Below, piece after piece: positions 1 to 8,570 of a stretch of 64,000 nucleotides of DNA (within the stretch, counting starts at the first letter, position 1; each line of letters opens with the position of its first letter). The stretch spans positions 2,046,001 to 2,110,000 of the forward strand of contig NZ_CP077085.1 in the NCBI RefSeq assembly GCF_014268455.2, read 5' to 3'. The position numbers were made by a program, and so were the translations under genes. The DNA comes from Pseudomonas shahriarae. Its GTDB lineage: Bacteria; Pseudomonadota; Gammaproteobacteria; Pseudomonadales; Pseudomonadaceae. The notes beneath the pieces were generated by a model. That model worked only from the letters and a program-made list of their open reading frames with translations, made no database searches and was not told the DNA's origin.

Positions 1-622
1 GCACCACATCAGCGTTCAGCCCATGTTCGCGGGCCAGTTGGTCGGTGAGCACGGCGCGGAAATCCACGCGCTCGTCACCGGCAAACTGCGCGAGGATCGG
101 CGGCAGCTCGGTCTGGGCATTGATCGCCCAGCCCTGGTTGGCTTCACGGTTCAGGTGGATGGCCAGGTTGGGGATGATGGCAATCGGCAGTTTGAAGTCG
201 ATCAACTGGCTTTCGACCTTGCCGTCACGCCGGAACGTCACGCGGCCGGCGAGGGAAAGGTCGCGGTCGAACCACGGTGCCAGCAGCGCGCCGCCATAGA
301 CTTCCACACCCAACTGCCAGAAGCCCTGGCGTTGCAGTTCAGGTTGCGGCTTGACCCGCAGGCACGGGCTGTCGGTATGGGCGCCGACCAGGCGGATGCC
401 GTCGTGCAGGGGCGACTGGCGGCCCATCTTGAAGGCGATGATCGAGGAGTCGTTGCGGGTCACGTAGTAGCGACCGTTGGCCTCGGTGGTCCACGTTTCG
501 CGCTCGTCGAGGCGCTGGAAACCGGCAGCTTCCAGGCGCTGGGCGAGGGCCGCAGTGGCATGAAAGGGAGTGGGAGAGGCCTTGAGGAAGTCGATCAGGC
601 CTTGATTCAACGCTTCGCGCAT
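1..622 (-). CDS. apeB: M18 family aminopeptidase ApeB, 3' end outside the window
   Basis: Reading leftward from an ATG at 622 gives [15 protein letters not shown] and then the M18 zinc aminopeptidase N-terminus, including the metal-ligand segment VGAHTDSP. The M18 family releases N-terminal acidic residues from peptides in the cytoplasm. The start has a GGAG ribosome site about 7 nt upstream. Only about 207 codons are present because the gene runs off the left edge of the window. The identity rests on overall resemblance to Pseudomonas ApeB; the C-terminal metal ligands cannot be checked. Confidence 0.88.
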   Translation of the reverse strand, partial: MREALNQGLIDFLKASPTPFHATAALAQRLEAAGFQRLDERETWTTEANGRYYVTRNDSSIIAFKMGRQSPLHDGIRLVGAHTDSPCLRVKPQPELQRQGFWQLGVEVYGGALLAPWFDRDLSLAGRVTFRRDGKVESQLIDFKLPIAIIPNLAIHLNREANQGWAINAQTELPPILAQFAGDERVDFRAVLTDQLAREHGLNADVV

Positions 623-710
623 AAGTAGCTCCAGACAGCAATGCGCGGAGTTTACCGTATTGGCTCAGGATTTGGCTTGAAGCTACTTTCTTAAGTGCAA
701 CACAAGACCT

Positions 711-740
711 CTGTGGGAGCAGGCACGCCAGCTCCCACAG
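711..740. repeat. REP-like palindrome
   Basis: CTGTGGGAGC and GCTCCCACAG form a perfect 10-bp stem around a 10-nt loop. It sits between apeB and the pseudouridine synthase gene and belongs to the fluorescens-group REP family seen five more times in the left flank. It may also act as a transcript-end hairpin. Confidence 0.75.
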
Positions 741-757
741 AGGATTGGGTTACCACT

Positions 758-1393
758 TCAAAAAGGCGCAGGGCACTCGAAGCGCAGGCGCTCGCCGCTT
801 TGCGGGTGGGTAAAGCTCAACATGCTCGCGTGCAGGCACAGGCGCGGCCAGGCGGCCAGGGCCTGTTCATGGGCATACAGGCCATCACCGAGCAGCGGGT
901 GCCCGATGGACAGCATGTGTACCCGCAGTTGGTGCGAACGCCCGGTAATCGGCGTCAGCTCGACCCGGCACCAATCCCCGCAACGCTCCAGGACTTTCCA
1001 GAAGGTCAGCGCATGCTTGCCGAACTCATGGTCCACCACATGCCGCGGCTTGGTCGGCGGGTCATAGCGCAGCGGCAGGTCGATGCTGCCGCTGTCCAGT
1101 TCCGGCTGGCCCCAGCACAAGGCGGTGTAGGCCTTTTCTGTTTCGCGGTCGTGAAACTGGCGGGACAGTTCGCGGTGGGTGTCGGCATCCCTGGCCAGCA
1201 GGATGATTCCCGACGTTTCCCAGTCCAGGCGATGAACGATACGCGCCTCTGGGTAACCGTTTTCCTGCAGGCGGGTGATCAGGCAGTCCTTGTTGTCGTC
1301 GGCGCGGCCTGGCACCGACAGCAGCAGGGTAGGCTTGTTCACCACCAGGACAGCGTCATCCTGGTGAAGGATATGGATATTGGACAACGGCAT
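758..1393 (-). CDS. rluA: RluA-family RNA pseudouridine synthase
   Basis: The 211-residue protein isomerises uridine to pseudouridine in structured RNA. The catalytic motif HRLDWETSG, with its Asp, lies near residue 55, followed by the family's K-x-Y segment (EKAYTAL) and GRSHQLRVHM near the C-terminus. Short length and no S4 domain fit RluA (23S rRNA U746 and tRNA U32) rather than RluC or RluD. The ATG at 1393 is preferred over an in-frame start six codons upstream because family members begin near MPLSNIHILHQDD. The gene lies downstream of minE on the same strand. The RluA subtype is inferred; the family call is secure. Confidence 0.88.
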   Translation of the reverse strand: MPLSNIHILHQDDAVLVVNKPTLLLSVPGRADDNKDCLITRLQENGYPEARIVHRLDWETSGIILLARDADTHRELSRQFHDRETEKAYTALCWGQPELDSGSIDLPLRYDPPTKPRHVVDHEFGKHALTFWKVLERCGDWCRVELTPITGRSHQLRVHMLSIGHPLLGDGLYAHEQALAAWPRLCLHASMLSFTHPQSGERLRFECPAPF

Positions 1394-1419
1394 TAAACAG
1401 CCTCGTAACAAACGCCAAC

Positions 1420-1470
1420 GGCGGCTCGGCCACCCGGTTCCCCAAAGGGGATCAAGGTGACGGAGCCGCC
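1420..1470. repeat. Inverted repeat between minE and the rluA-family gene
   Basis: GGCGGCTC (1420-1427) pairs with GAGCCGCC (1463-1470), and a smaller CCCC/GGGG stem-loop lies inside at 1440-1450. There is no T tract, so this is not a standard intrinsic terminator. It may be a processing or stabilising hairpin at the 3' end of the min transcript. Confidence 0.4.
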
Positions 1471-1489
1471 GTGGCGACCGCCTGTTCGA

Positions 1490-1744
1490 TCAACGATCAG
1501 GCAGGGTGATATTGAGTTCCAGAATCGAGCAGCTGCCGTCGTTTTCCAGGGCGACATGCACGTCATCGTTGCCGATATTGACGTACTTGCGGATCACCTC
1601 GACCAGTTCCTTCTGCAAGGCTGGCAGGTAGTCCGGCGTGCTGCGTTGGCCGCGTTCGTGCGCCACGATGATCTGTAGACGCTCTTTCGCTACCGATGCG
1701 GTGCTTGGCTTTTTGTTGGCGCGAAAGAAGTCGAGAAATTTCAT
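1490..1744 (-). CDS. minE: Cell division topological specificity factor MinE
   Basis: The 84-residue protein (start [14 protein letters not shown]) has the usual MinE length. The N-terminal amphipathic helix and anti-MinCD region precede the C-terminal dimerisation domain ending in ELNITLPD. MinE stimulates the MinD ATPase at the membrane and drives the pole-to-pole oscillation that keeps FtsZ inhibition away from midcell. It begins 3 bp after the minD stop, the standard minCDE arrangement. Confidence 0.97.
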   Translation of the reverse strand: MKFLDFFRANKKPSTASVAKERLQIIVAHERGQRSTPDYLPALQKELVEVIRKYVNIGNDDVHVALENDGSCSILELNITLPDR

Positions 1745-1747
1745 TGT

Positions 1748-2560
1748 TTAGTTGCCTCCAAACAGGCGCTCGAAGAATCCCTTCTTCGCGACATCGAGGA
1801 AGCGGTGTTCCACGGTTTTTCCCAACAGGCGGTCAACGGCATCGCTGTACGCCTGGCCGGCGTCGCTCTGGTCGTCGAGGATGACCGGTACGCCCTGGTT
1901 GGATGCTTTCAGCACCGCCTGGGATTCCGGGATCACACCCAGCAGAGCCACGGCCAGGATTTCCTTGACGTCTTCAACGCCGAGCATTTCGCCCTTGCTG
2001 ACACGGTCAGGGTTGTAGCGGGTCAGCAGCAGGTGTTCCTTGATCGGGTCTTCGCCCTTCTCGGCGCGCCGGGATTTGCTGGCCAGCAGGCCCAGCATAC
2101 GGTCCGAGTCACGTACCGAGGACACTTCCGGGTTGGTCACGACGATGGCTTCATCGGCGAAATACATCGCCAGGTGAGCACCGGTCTCGATACCAGCCGG
2201 GGAGTCGCAGACCACGTACTCAAAGGTTTCCTTGAGTTCCATCAGGACTTTTTCCACGCCTTCTTTGGTCAGCGCGTCTTTGTCGCGGGTCTGGCTGGCG
2301 GCCAGTACATACAGGTTTTCAAGGCGCTTGTCCTTGATCAGGGCCTGTTGCAGGTTGGCTTCGCCGTTGACCACGTTGACGAAGTCATACACCACGCGGC
2401 GTTCGCAGCCCATGATCAGGTCGAGGTTACGCAAACCGACGTCGAAGTCGACGATGACTGTCTTGTGGCCGCGCAGAGCGAGACCGGTACCGATAGCGGC
2501 GCTGGTGGTGGTCTTACCCACACCACCCTTGCCGGATGTAACCACGAGAATCTTGGCCAA
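1748..2560 (-). CDS. minD: Septum site-determining ATPase MinD
   Basis: The 270-residue ParA/MinD-type ATPase has the deviant Walker A KGGVGKTT at residues 11-18. It ends in the amphipathic membrane-targeting helix KGFFERLFGGN. ATP-bound MinD dimerises on the inner membrane, recruits MinC, and is displaced by MinE. It is followed immediately by minE. A 201-bp gap separates it from minC, slightly longer than usual, and no gene was found in that gap. Confidence 0.98.
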   Translation of the reverse strand: MAKILVVTSGKGGVGKTTTSAAIGTGLALRGHKTVIVDFDVGLRNLDLIMGCERRVVYDFVNVVNGEANLQQALIKDKRLENLYVLAASQTRDKDALTKEGVEKVLMELKETFEYVVCDSPAGIETGAHLAMYFADEAIVVTNPEVSSVRDSDRMLGLLASKSRRAEKGEDPIKEHLLLTRYNPDRVSKGEMLGVEDVKEILAVALLGVIPESQAVLKASNQGVPVILDDQSDAGQAYSDAVDRLLGKTVEHRFLDVAKKGFFERLFGGN

Positions 2561-2761
2561 GGTGTTTCACCCCTAAGGAAAAAGGACCTCTCAGTCCCTG
2601 AAAAACATCTCTTGAAACTCGCTGCAGGCGGACAGCCTTCGTAGGAAAAAGATGTGCCTCCCGTAAGGGAAACGCCAGCTTTCAATTATTCCTACACAAG
2701 TCTTGCCGGTTTCGCTGTGCTATCAGAGTCCAGAGATGCTTGGAAAATGCGGCAGTATCCG

Positions 2762-3499
2762 TTAAAGACGGATGATGTTCAACACATCGCCCGACAGGCT
2801 GACTTGTACCCCGGCCCCCCACAGCGGATCACGGCGCAAATCTTCCGAAACCTTGTACTGGCCGGCGATCGACACCAGCTCAGCGCTCAATTGCTGGCAG
2901 AAAATCCGTGCCTTGGTATCGCCCTTGACCCCAGCCAGTGCCCGACCGCGCATTGGGCCGTATACATGGATGTTGCCATCGGCGAGAAGTTCCGCGCCGG
3001 GACTGACCGGAGCGACCACCACCAGGTCGCCGCCCTGGGCGTAAATCTGCTGCCCACCGCGTACGGGAGAGGTGATGATCCTTGTAGGCTTGACCGTCGG
3101 CTCTGCCGGTTTTTCCGGTTTTTTCTTCACTTCAGCTTCTACCGGGTCGAGCACACGCTCGCGGGCACCGGACGGTGGCAATACTGGCAATTCAATAGCG
3201 ATGGCCGCCGCGATGTCTTCAATACGGTTGGCACGGATGGCCAGGGTGCGCAGGCCATGTTGGCGGCAAACGCGCATCAGCCCGGGCAGGTCAACCGCGC
3301 CCTGGCCGGCCGGCAATTTATCCAGGGCCAGCACCAGCGGCGCATTGTTGAAGAAATTCGGCGCCAGGGCGACCTTGGCGGCGAGCTGGCGGTCCAGGGC
3401 GTCAAGGTCGTTACGGGCCAGTTCCAGCACAGTAATGGCGAGCATGCTGCCCTTGAGCTGGAATACGGGATCTTGGTCTAGCGATTCAGTTTGGCTCAT
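2762..3499 (-). CDS. minC: Septum site-determining protein MinC
   Basis: The 245-residue FtsZ assembly inhibitor has an N-terminal domain (about 1-110), a linker rich in Pro, Lys and Glu ([16 protein letters not shown]), and the C-terminal beta-helix domain with [14 protein letters not shown] and RGRALAG. The C-terminal domain dimerises and binds MinD. The ATG at 3499 ([10 protein letters not shown]) is chosen over an upstream TTG at 3508. It is the first gene of minCDE and diverges from the acyltransferase gene across 117 bp. Confidence 0.96.
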   Translation of the reverse strand: MSQTESLDQDPVFQLKGSMLAITVLELARNDLDALDRQLAAKVALAPNFFNNAPLVLALDKLPAGQGAVDLPGLMRVCRQHGLRTLAIRANRIEDIAAAIAIELPVLPPSGARERVLDPVEAEVKKKPEKPAEPTVKPTRIITSPVRGGQQIYAQGGDLVVVAPVSPGAELLADGNIHVYGPMRGRALAGVKGDTKARIFCQQLSAELVSIAGQYKVSEDLRRDPLWGAGVQVSLSGDVLNIIRL

Positions 3500-3616
3500 G
3501 GTCGGCAAAGCGGCTTGTCACGAAAAGTGTCGAGACTTATAACGAGAACAACCGCTAGCCGCAAGCCGGGTCGAACCGTTGTAGAATGCGCGGCCCTGTC
3601 TTTACCGGAATCTGTA

Positions 3617-4549
3617 ATGGATCGCCCGCGTTTTCGAGCTGTATTTTTTCACCCGCGTTTCTGGCTGCTATGGCTGGGGCTCGGCCTGTTGTGGCTGATT
3701 ACCCAACTGCCATACCGGGCGCTGCTGGGCATTGGTCGTGTACTGGGTGCGTTTATGTACCGGGTGGCCGGCGAACGTCGACGCATTGCCGCGCGAAACC
3801 TGGAACTGTGCTTCCCGCAGATGTCCGCGCAAGAGCGTAAACATTTGCTCAAGGAAAACTTTGCCTCCACCGGCATCGCCTTTTTCGAGATGGCCATGAG
3901 CTGGTGGTGGTCCAAACAGCGTCTGGCGCGCCTGGCCCATGTTGAAGGGCTGGAGCACCTCAAGCAGGCACAACTGGAAGGCAAGGGCGTGATCCTCATG
4001 GCCCTGCATTTCACCACCCTGGAGATCGGCGCGGCTTTGCTCGGCCAGAAGCACACCATCGACGGCATGTACCGCGAGCACGGCAACCCGTTGTTCGATT
4101 TTATCCAGCGCCGTGGCCGCGAGCGCCACAACCTCGACTCCCTGGCGGTAGAGCGTGAAGACGTGCGCGGCATGCTCAAGCTGCTGCGCGCCGGCCGGGC
4201 GATCTGGTACGCGCCGGACCAGGACTATGGCGCCAAGCAAAGCATTTTCGTGCCGTTGTTCGGCATCCAGGCCGCCACTGTCACCGCTACCAGCAAGTTT
4301 GCGCGCCTGGGCAAGGCGTTGGTGGTGCCCTTTACCCAGCAGCGCCTGGCCGATGGCAGCGGCTACCGCATGGTGATTCATCCGCCGTTGCGCGACTTCC
4401 CCGGTGAATCCGACGAAGTCGATTGCCTGCGCATCAACCAATGGGTGGAAACTGCGGTGCGCGAGTGCCCCGAGCAATACCTGTGGGCCCATCGCCGCTT
4501 CAAGAGCCGGCCACCGGGCGAACCCAAGTTGTACGAAAAGCGCCGCTGA
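3617..4549 (+). CDS. Lipid A biosynthesis acyltransferase (LpxL/HtrB family)
   Basis: The 310-residue inner-membrane enzyme transfers a secondary acyl chain from acyl-ACP to Kdo2-lipid IVA. Evidence is the family HX4E catalytic motif HFTTLE at residues 131-136, an N-terminal hydrophobic anchor at about 15-32, and the conserved RRIAARNLELCFP segment. The HFTTLE form resembles LpxL (lauroyl) more than LpxM. The ATG at 3617 is used because it begins the conserved N-terminus (MDRPRFRAVFFHPRFW). It is divergent from minC. Pseudomonads carry several paralogues, so no exact symbol is given. Confidence 0.92.
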   Translation: MDRPRFRAVFFHPRFWLLWLGLGLLWLITQLPYRALLGIGRVLGAFMYRVAGERRRIAARNLELCFPQMSAQERKHLLKENFASTGIAFFEMAMSWWWSKQRLARLAHVEGLEHLKQAQLEGKGVILMALHFTTLEIGAALLGQKHTIDGMYREHGNPLFDFIQRRGRERHNLDSLAVEREDVRGMLKLLRAGRAIWYAPDQDYGAKQSIFVPLFGIQAATVTATSKFARLGKALVVPFTQQRLADGSGYRMVIHPPLRDFPGESDEVDCLRINQWVETAVRECPEQYLWAHRRFKSRPPGEPKLYEKRR

Positions 4550-4584
4550 ACAAACGGATTGTCCCTCGCCCATGGAGTTATGCA

Positions 4585-5739
4585 ATGCGCCCCACTGAAC
4601 CGGTCACAGGCTTGATTCTTTCCGGCGGCGGGGCGCGTGCGGCGTATCAGGTCGGGGTGCTGGCGGCGATTGCCGAGTTGTTGCCTCCGGGGGCCGCCAA
4701 TCCCTTCCCGGTGATTGTCGGCACCTCGGCCGGGGCGATCAACGCGGTGAGCCTGGCCAGTGGCGCCATGGACTTTACTGCCGCCATCGCGCGCCTCACC
4801 GCATTCTGGCAGGGCTTTCGCAGCCATCTGGTGCTGCGCAGCGACTGGCCGGGGGTGATTCACCAGGCCAGCCGTTTCCTCTCCCGCAGCCTGCTGGGCC
4901 TGGGCTCGCCGGTGCCAGTGGCGCTGCTCGACAGCTCGCCGTTGCGGGAGTTGCTGCAAGACAAGCTGCATTTTGAAGGTATCAATGAGGCGATCCGCCA
5001 CAAGCACCTGCATGCCGTAGCGGTGACGGCGTTCGGCTATGAGTCGGGCCAGGCGGTGACGTTCTATCAGGGCGGCGGCACCATCGATGCCTGGCTGCGC
5101 CACCGGCGCATCGGCCTGCCCACGCAGTTGACGGTGGAGCACCTGCTGGCCAGTTCGGCGATCCCATTGCTGTTTGCGCCGGTCAAACTGGACCAGGAAT
5201 ATTTTGGCGATGGTGCCGTCCGGCAATCAGCGCCCATCAGTCCTGCGCTGCACCTGGGGGCCACCCGGGTGCTGGTGGTGGGGGTCAGTGGCAACCCGCG
5301 TTCCCCTGACCCTTCGGCGCCGCAGGAGCGCAGCTACACCGGCCAGCAGCCCACCCTGGCGCAGATTGGTGGGCATATGCTCAACAGTACTTTTATTGAC
5401 AGCCTCGAGAGTGACATCGAGTTGCTGGAGCGTCTTAACCAGTTCAGCCATCTGCAACCGGCCAACAGCGCCGCGCGGGGGCTTTCACCGGTCGATGTGT
5501 TGGTGATTGCGCCCAGCCAGCCGATCGACGAAATAGCGGCCCGCCATCGCCAGGAACTGCCGGCGGCATTGCGGTTGTTCTTGCGTGGGCCAGGGGCGAC
5601 CAAGACCAGCGGGGCAGGGGTGCTCAGCTATCTGTTGTTCGAGGCAGGGTATTGCAGCGAGTTGATCGAGTTGGGGCGGCGCGATGCATTGGCCAAGCGC
5701 GAGGAGTTGCAGCGGTTCCTGGGCCTGACCCCGAACTGA
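4585..5739 (+). CDS. Patatin-like phospholipase
   Basis: The 384-residue protein has the patatin fold signatures. The oxyanion glycine loop SGGGARAAYQ is at residues 13-22, the nucleophile elbow GTSAG at 46-50 (Ser48), and the catalytic Asp in DGA at 209. This predicts a Ser-Asp dyad lipid acyl hydrolase. There is no signal peptide, so cytoplasmic or membrane-peripheral action is likely. The ATG at 4585 follows a GGAG site. It lies 35 bp downstream of the lipid A acyltransferase gene on the same strand, suggesting a shared transcript. The substrate is unknown. Confidence 0.9.
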   Translation: MRPTEPVTGLILSGGGARAAYQVGVLAAIAELLPPGAANPFPVIVGTSAGAINAVSLASGAMDFTAAIARLTAFWQGFRSHLVLRSDWPGVIHQASRFLSRSLLGLGSPVPVALLDSSPLRELLQDKLHFEGINEAIRHKHLHAVAVTAFGYESGQAVTFYQGGGTIDAWLRHRRIGLPTQLTVEHLLASSAIPLLFAPVKLDQEYFGDGAVRQSAPISPALHLGATRVLVVGVSGNPRSPDPSAPQERSYTGQQPTLAQIGGHMLNSTFIDSLESDIELLERLNQFSHLQPANSAARGLSPVDVLVIAPSQPIDEIAARHRQELPAALRLFLRGPGATKTSGAGVLSYLLFEAGYCSELIELGRRDALAKREELQRFLGLTPN

Positions 5740-5757
5740 ATCGGGGCGCGGGCTTGT

Positions 5758-5845
5758 GTGGGAGCGGGCTTGCCCGCGATGGCGGTGAATCAGCCAATAC
5801 TTGGGCTGGCTGACACTCCGCTATCGCGGGCAAGCCCGCTCCCAC
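5758..5845. repeat. REPIN: two REP copies in inverted orientation
   Basis: GTGGGAGCGGGCTTGC begins one 23-bp element at 5758. Its reverse complement ends at 5845, with a 42-bp spacer between them. This doublet is typical of fluorescens-group intergenic DNA. It sits between two convergent genes and may fold as a transcript-end hairpin for both. Confidence 0.88.
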
Positions 5846-5865
5846 AGGGGAGGCCGGGGTCGGCC

Positions 5866-6651
5866 TTAGAAGTGGTACTTGACCAACAGGCTGGCCGTGT
5901 CCTGGTTGGTCTCGAACGCGCCGCTGTCCTGGATCCCGTACTTGTTCTTCCAGTAGTCGTATTCAAAACCGACATACAACTGCTTGGCGCCCCAGTTCAT
6001 GGCTTTGCCCAGGTCATACTTGACCTGCGGGTTGAAGTGCAAGTTGGCGTGGTAAGTACCACGGGCGTTCTTGTCGTTATCCACCACCCAGTCCATGAAG
6101 CCGTCGATCAGCACGTCGGAGTTGCCCACGGGAATGGTGTAAGACCATACCGGCGTGATCTGCCAGACACCATCACCCGGGCGATTGCCTTCGGTCTGGC
6201 GCTGGTAGAAGTTCAACTGGAAGTAGTCGAAGCCGGGGATGTTCAGGTCGAAGGCCGGGCCTACCAGGTAGGACTCGTTGTCGCCTTCGCCGAACTCGTA
6301 AGTGAACGCCAGTAATACATCTTTGATCGGGCCGAAGGACAAGTCCTTATCCAGGATCTTGCCAAACGACAGCCGTGGGCTGAACTCGCCGTAGTAAGTA
6401 TTGGGGCCGACGTTGCCGTCTTCCTTGCCGTTGTAAAAGATACGGTCGAGGAAGAAGAAGTTGTCGCCGTACTTCCACGCATCGGCGTGTTCAAAGGTGA
6501 CGGTTTGCTGGATCTCTGGGTTGACCTTGAAGTTCTTGCCCCACAGGTAAGTCAGGCTGTTGTTCTGCCACTGCAGCCAGTCACCCGCCATTGCCTGGCC
6601 CCCGGCCAGCAGGGATCCGGCCAACATCAGGCTGTTCACGGTACGTTTCAT
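5866..6651 (-). CDS. OmpK/Tsx-family outer membrane channel
   Basis: The 261-residue protein has a clear signal peptide (about 1-22, cleaved after GGQAMA) and alternating beta-strand patterning. It ends in an aromatic residue (LLVKYHF), the usual outer-membrane insertion signal. It resembles the OmpK/nucleoside-specific channel (Tsx) family, which passes nucleosides. Its position beside a nucleobase permease and the urate pathway suggests a role in purine uptake across the outer membrane; that substrate assignment is inferred. Confidence 0.85.
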   Translation of the reverse strand: MKRTVNSLMLAGSLLAGGQAMAGDWLQWQNNSLTYLWGKNFKVNPEIQQTVTFEHADAWKYGDNFFFLDRIFYNGKEDGNVGPNTYYGEFSPRLSFGKILDKDLSFGPIKDVLLAFTYEFGEGDNESYLVGPAFDLNIPGFDYFQLNFYQRQTEGNRPGDGVWQITPVWSYTIPVGNSDVLIDGFMDWVVDNDKNARGTYHANLHFNPQVKYDLGKAMNWGAKQLYVGFEYDYWKNKYGIQDSGAFETNQDTASLLVKYHF

Positions 6652-7087
6652 TCGGTTGCTCCCGAGCTAAAGTTTTGTGGTTTTTCTTCTACGCAGGCGC
6701 TCTGGTGTGGCGCCTTTTGGTTCGCTGCAAAAATCGTCTGTTCGGTCAGCTTTAATGCTTTTAGCAAGAGCTGCGCCAAAGTGTTTGAAAAGCCAAAAAA
6801 TCCCCGCCGGCTACATGGGATGCAGTCGGATACAGAGGACTTTTGCGCACTTTGGCAGCCAACATAAGGCCGGGATAAGTTGGCCTTTAAGTCAGCTTTT
6901 ACATTCGCTGTTTTTTTTTGAGTCGATTCGAGCGGGCGCGGAGAATACTGGCTCCAGAGCCTGTGCTCAAGTGCGCTGTAAAAGAGCGCGGGGGGCGAGA
7001 ATGGGGCACGGCGTGTGGCCGGCCCCAGGTCTAGGGTGTGCATGTGGATGTTCCCTGTTCGTTGTTATTTTTGTCGTAACGAAGGAA
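6652..7087. other. 436-bp intergenic region upstream of the OmpK-like gene
   Basis: No convincing coding sequence was found. The stretch holds the leader of the OmpK-like gene and the 3' flank of the permease gene. A 9-bp inverted repeat (GCCAAAGTG near 6775, CACTTTGGC near 6848) and a T9 tract near 6910 are visible. No copy of the TTGTATACAA motif found elsewhere in the purine locus occurs here. Confidence 0.6.
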
Positions 7088-8434
7088 TCAATGCGTATGG
7101 GCAACTGCGGGGCGTTCTGAGCCGCCCAGGATGTTGAACAGCACGTTCAGCGACAACGCGCTAAGCGTGGCCATGGCAATGCCGCTATGGGTAATCGGGC
7201 TCATCCACAACGGTAACTGGGCAAAGAACTCCGGGCGTACCACCGGGATCAGGCCCATGCCGATGCTGACCGCCACCAGCAACTGGTTGCGCCGGTCGGC
7301 AATGTCGGCTTCCTGGAGGATCTTGATCCCGGTCGCGGCCACCATGCCGAACATCGCGATGGCCGCGCCGCCCAGCACCGCAGGAGGAATCGAAGCCACC
7401 AAAAACGCCGCCTTGGGCAGCAGGCTGAGGACAATCAAAAAGGCCCCGGCCATGATCGTCACCGAGCGGCAACGCACCCCGGTCATCTGCACCAGGCCGA
7501 TGTTCTGGGCGAAAGAAGAATGGGTGAAGGTATTGAAGAACCCGGCAAAGAACGACGCGCCGGCATCGCACAGCAGGCCGCGTCGCAGCATTTTCGGGGT
7601 GACTTCCTGGCCGGTGATCTTGCCCAGCGCGAGGAACATGCCGGTGGATTCGACGAAGATAATCACCACCACCAGGCACATCGACAGGATCGGTGCCAAT
7701 TCGAATGTGGGCATGCCGAAGTGCAAGGGCGTGACCACTTGCACCCACGGCGCCTGCTCCAGGCCGCCGAGGTCGACCATGCCGAGCAGTCCGCACAAGG
7801 CGTAGCCCAGGGCCATGCCGATCAGTACCGAGATATTGACCCAGAACCCACGCATGAAACGGTTGATCAACAGAATGGTGGCCAGCACCAGGCCTGCGAT
7901 GGCCAGGTAGATCGGCGAGCCGAACTGCACGGCGGTAGCACCACCGCCAGCCCAGTTCACCGCCACTGGAAACAACGAAAGACCGATGGCCGTGATCACC
8001 GTGCCGGTCACCAGCGGTGGGAAGAAGCGCACCACCTTGGACATGAATGGCGCGATGAGCATGCCAAAGAACCCGGCGGCGATGGTTGCGCCGAAGATCC
8101 CTTGCAGGCCGATGCCCGGCATGCCCGCCATGGCGACCATGCTGCCGACAGCGGCGAAACTGGCGCCCATCATCACCGGCATACGGATGCCCAGCGGGCC
8201 GATCCCGAAGGATTGGACCATGGTCGCGATCCCCGCCACCAGCAGGTCGGCGTTGATCAAAAAGGCGATTTCTTCACGACTCAAGCCCGCGGCTTGTCCG
8301 ATGATCAGCGGCACGGCCACTGCGCCGCCGTACATCAGCAGTACATGTTGCAGGCCTACCAGGATCAGTTGCAAAAGGGGCAGCCGCACCATGGCGGGTG
8401 CGGCAGGAATCTGCGGCTCGGCTAACTCGGACAT
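7088..8434 (-). CDS. NCS2 nucleobase:cation symporter (urate/xanthine permease type)
   Basis: The 448-residue protein has about 12-14 hydrophobic segments. NCS2 features include the QHVLLMYGGAVAVPLIIG start of TM1 and the VESTGMFLALGKITG motif in the region that carries the substrate-binding glutamate. The ATG at 8434 is chosen because GAGGTG lies 7 nt upstream and the family begins near here; a longer in-frame extension is unlikely. Adjacency to puuD suggests urate or xanthine as substrate. It lies at the downstream end of the minus-strand purine gene run. Confidence 0.9.
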   Translation of the reverse strand: MSELAEPQIPAAPAMVRLPLLQLILVGLQHVLLMYGGAVAVPLIIGQAAGLSREEIAFLINADLLVAGIATMVQSFGIGPLGIRMPVMMGASFAAVGSMVAMAGMPGIGLQGIFGATIAAGFFGMLIAPFMSKVVRFFPPLVTGTVITAIGLSLFPVAVNWAGGGATAVQFGSPIYLAIAGLVLATILLINRFMRGFWVNISVLIGMALGYALCGLLGMVDLGGLEQAPWVQVVTPLHFGMPTFELAPILSMCLVVVIIFVESTGMFLALGKITGQEVTPKMLRRGLLCDAGASFFAGFFNTFTHSSFAQNIGLVQMTGVRCRSVTIMAGAFLIVLSLLPKAAFLVASIPPAVLGGAAIAMFGMVAATGIKILQEADIADRRNQLLVAVSIGMGLIPVVRPEFFAQLPLWMSPITHSGIAMATLSALSLNVLFNILGGSERPAVAHTH

Positions 8435-8522
8435 GCAACACCTCGGATCTTTTTTATTTTTGTGTTGTTTGGCAGTCAATTGCCAGGTGAAACCCAATCT
8501 TCAAAACACAGCACCTCTCAAC

Positions 8523-8550
8523 TGTAGGAGCGGGCTTGCCAGCTCCTACA
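8523..8550. repeat. REP-like palindrome
   Basis: TGTAGGAGC and its complement GCTCCTACA bracket a GGGCTTGCCA core. It is a single REP element between puuD and the permease gene. Confidence 0.75.
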
Positions 8551-8570
8551 GTGTGATCTGCGCTGATCAG

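Noticed and set aside
23..628. Plus-strand 201-codon open frame at the left edge
   Set aside because: It is the antisense of apeB, which has a ribosome site and family motifs on the other strand.
1420..1470. The hairpin after minE as an intrinsic terminator
   Set aside because: There is no U tract in either direction, so it is listed only as an inverted repeat.
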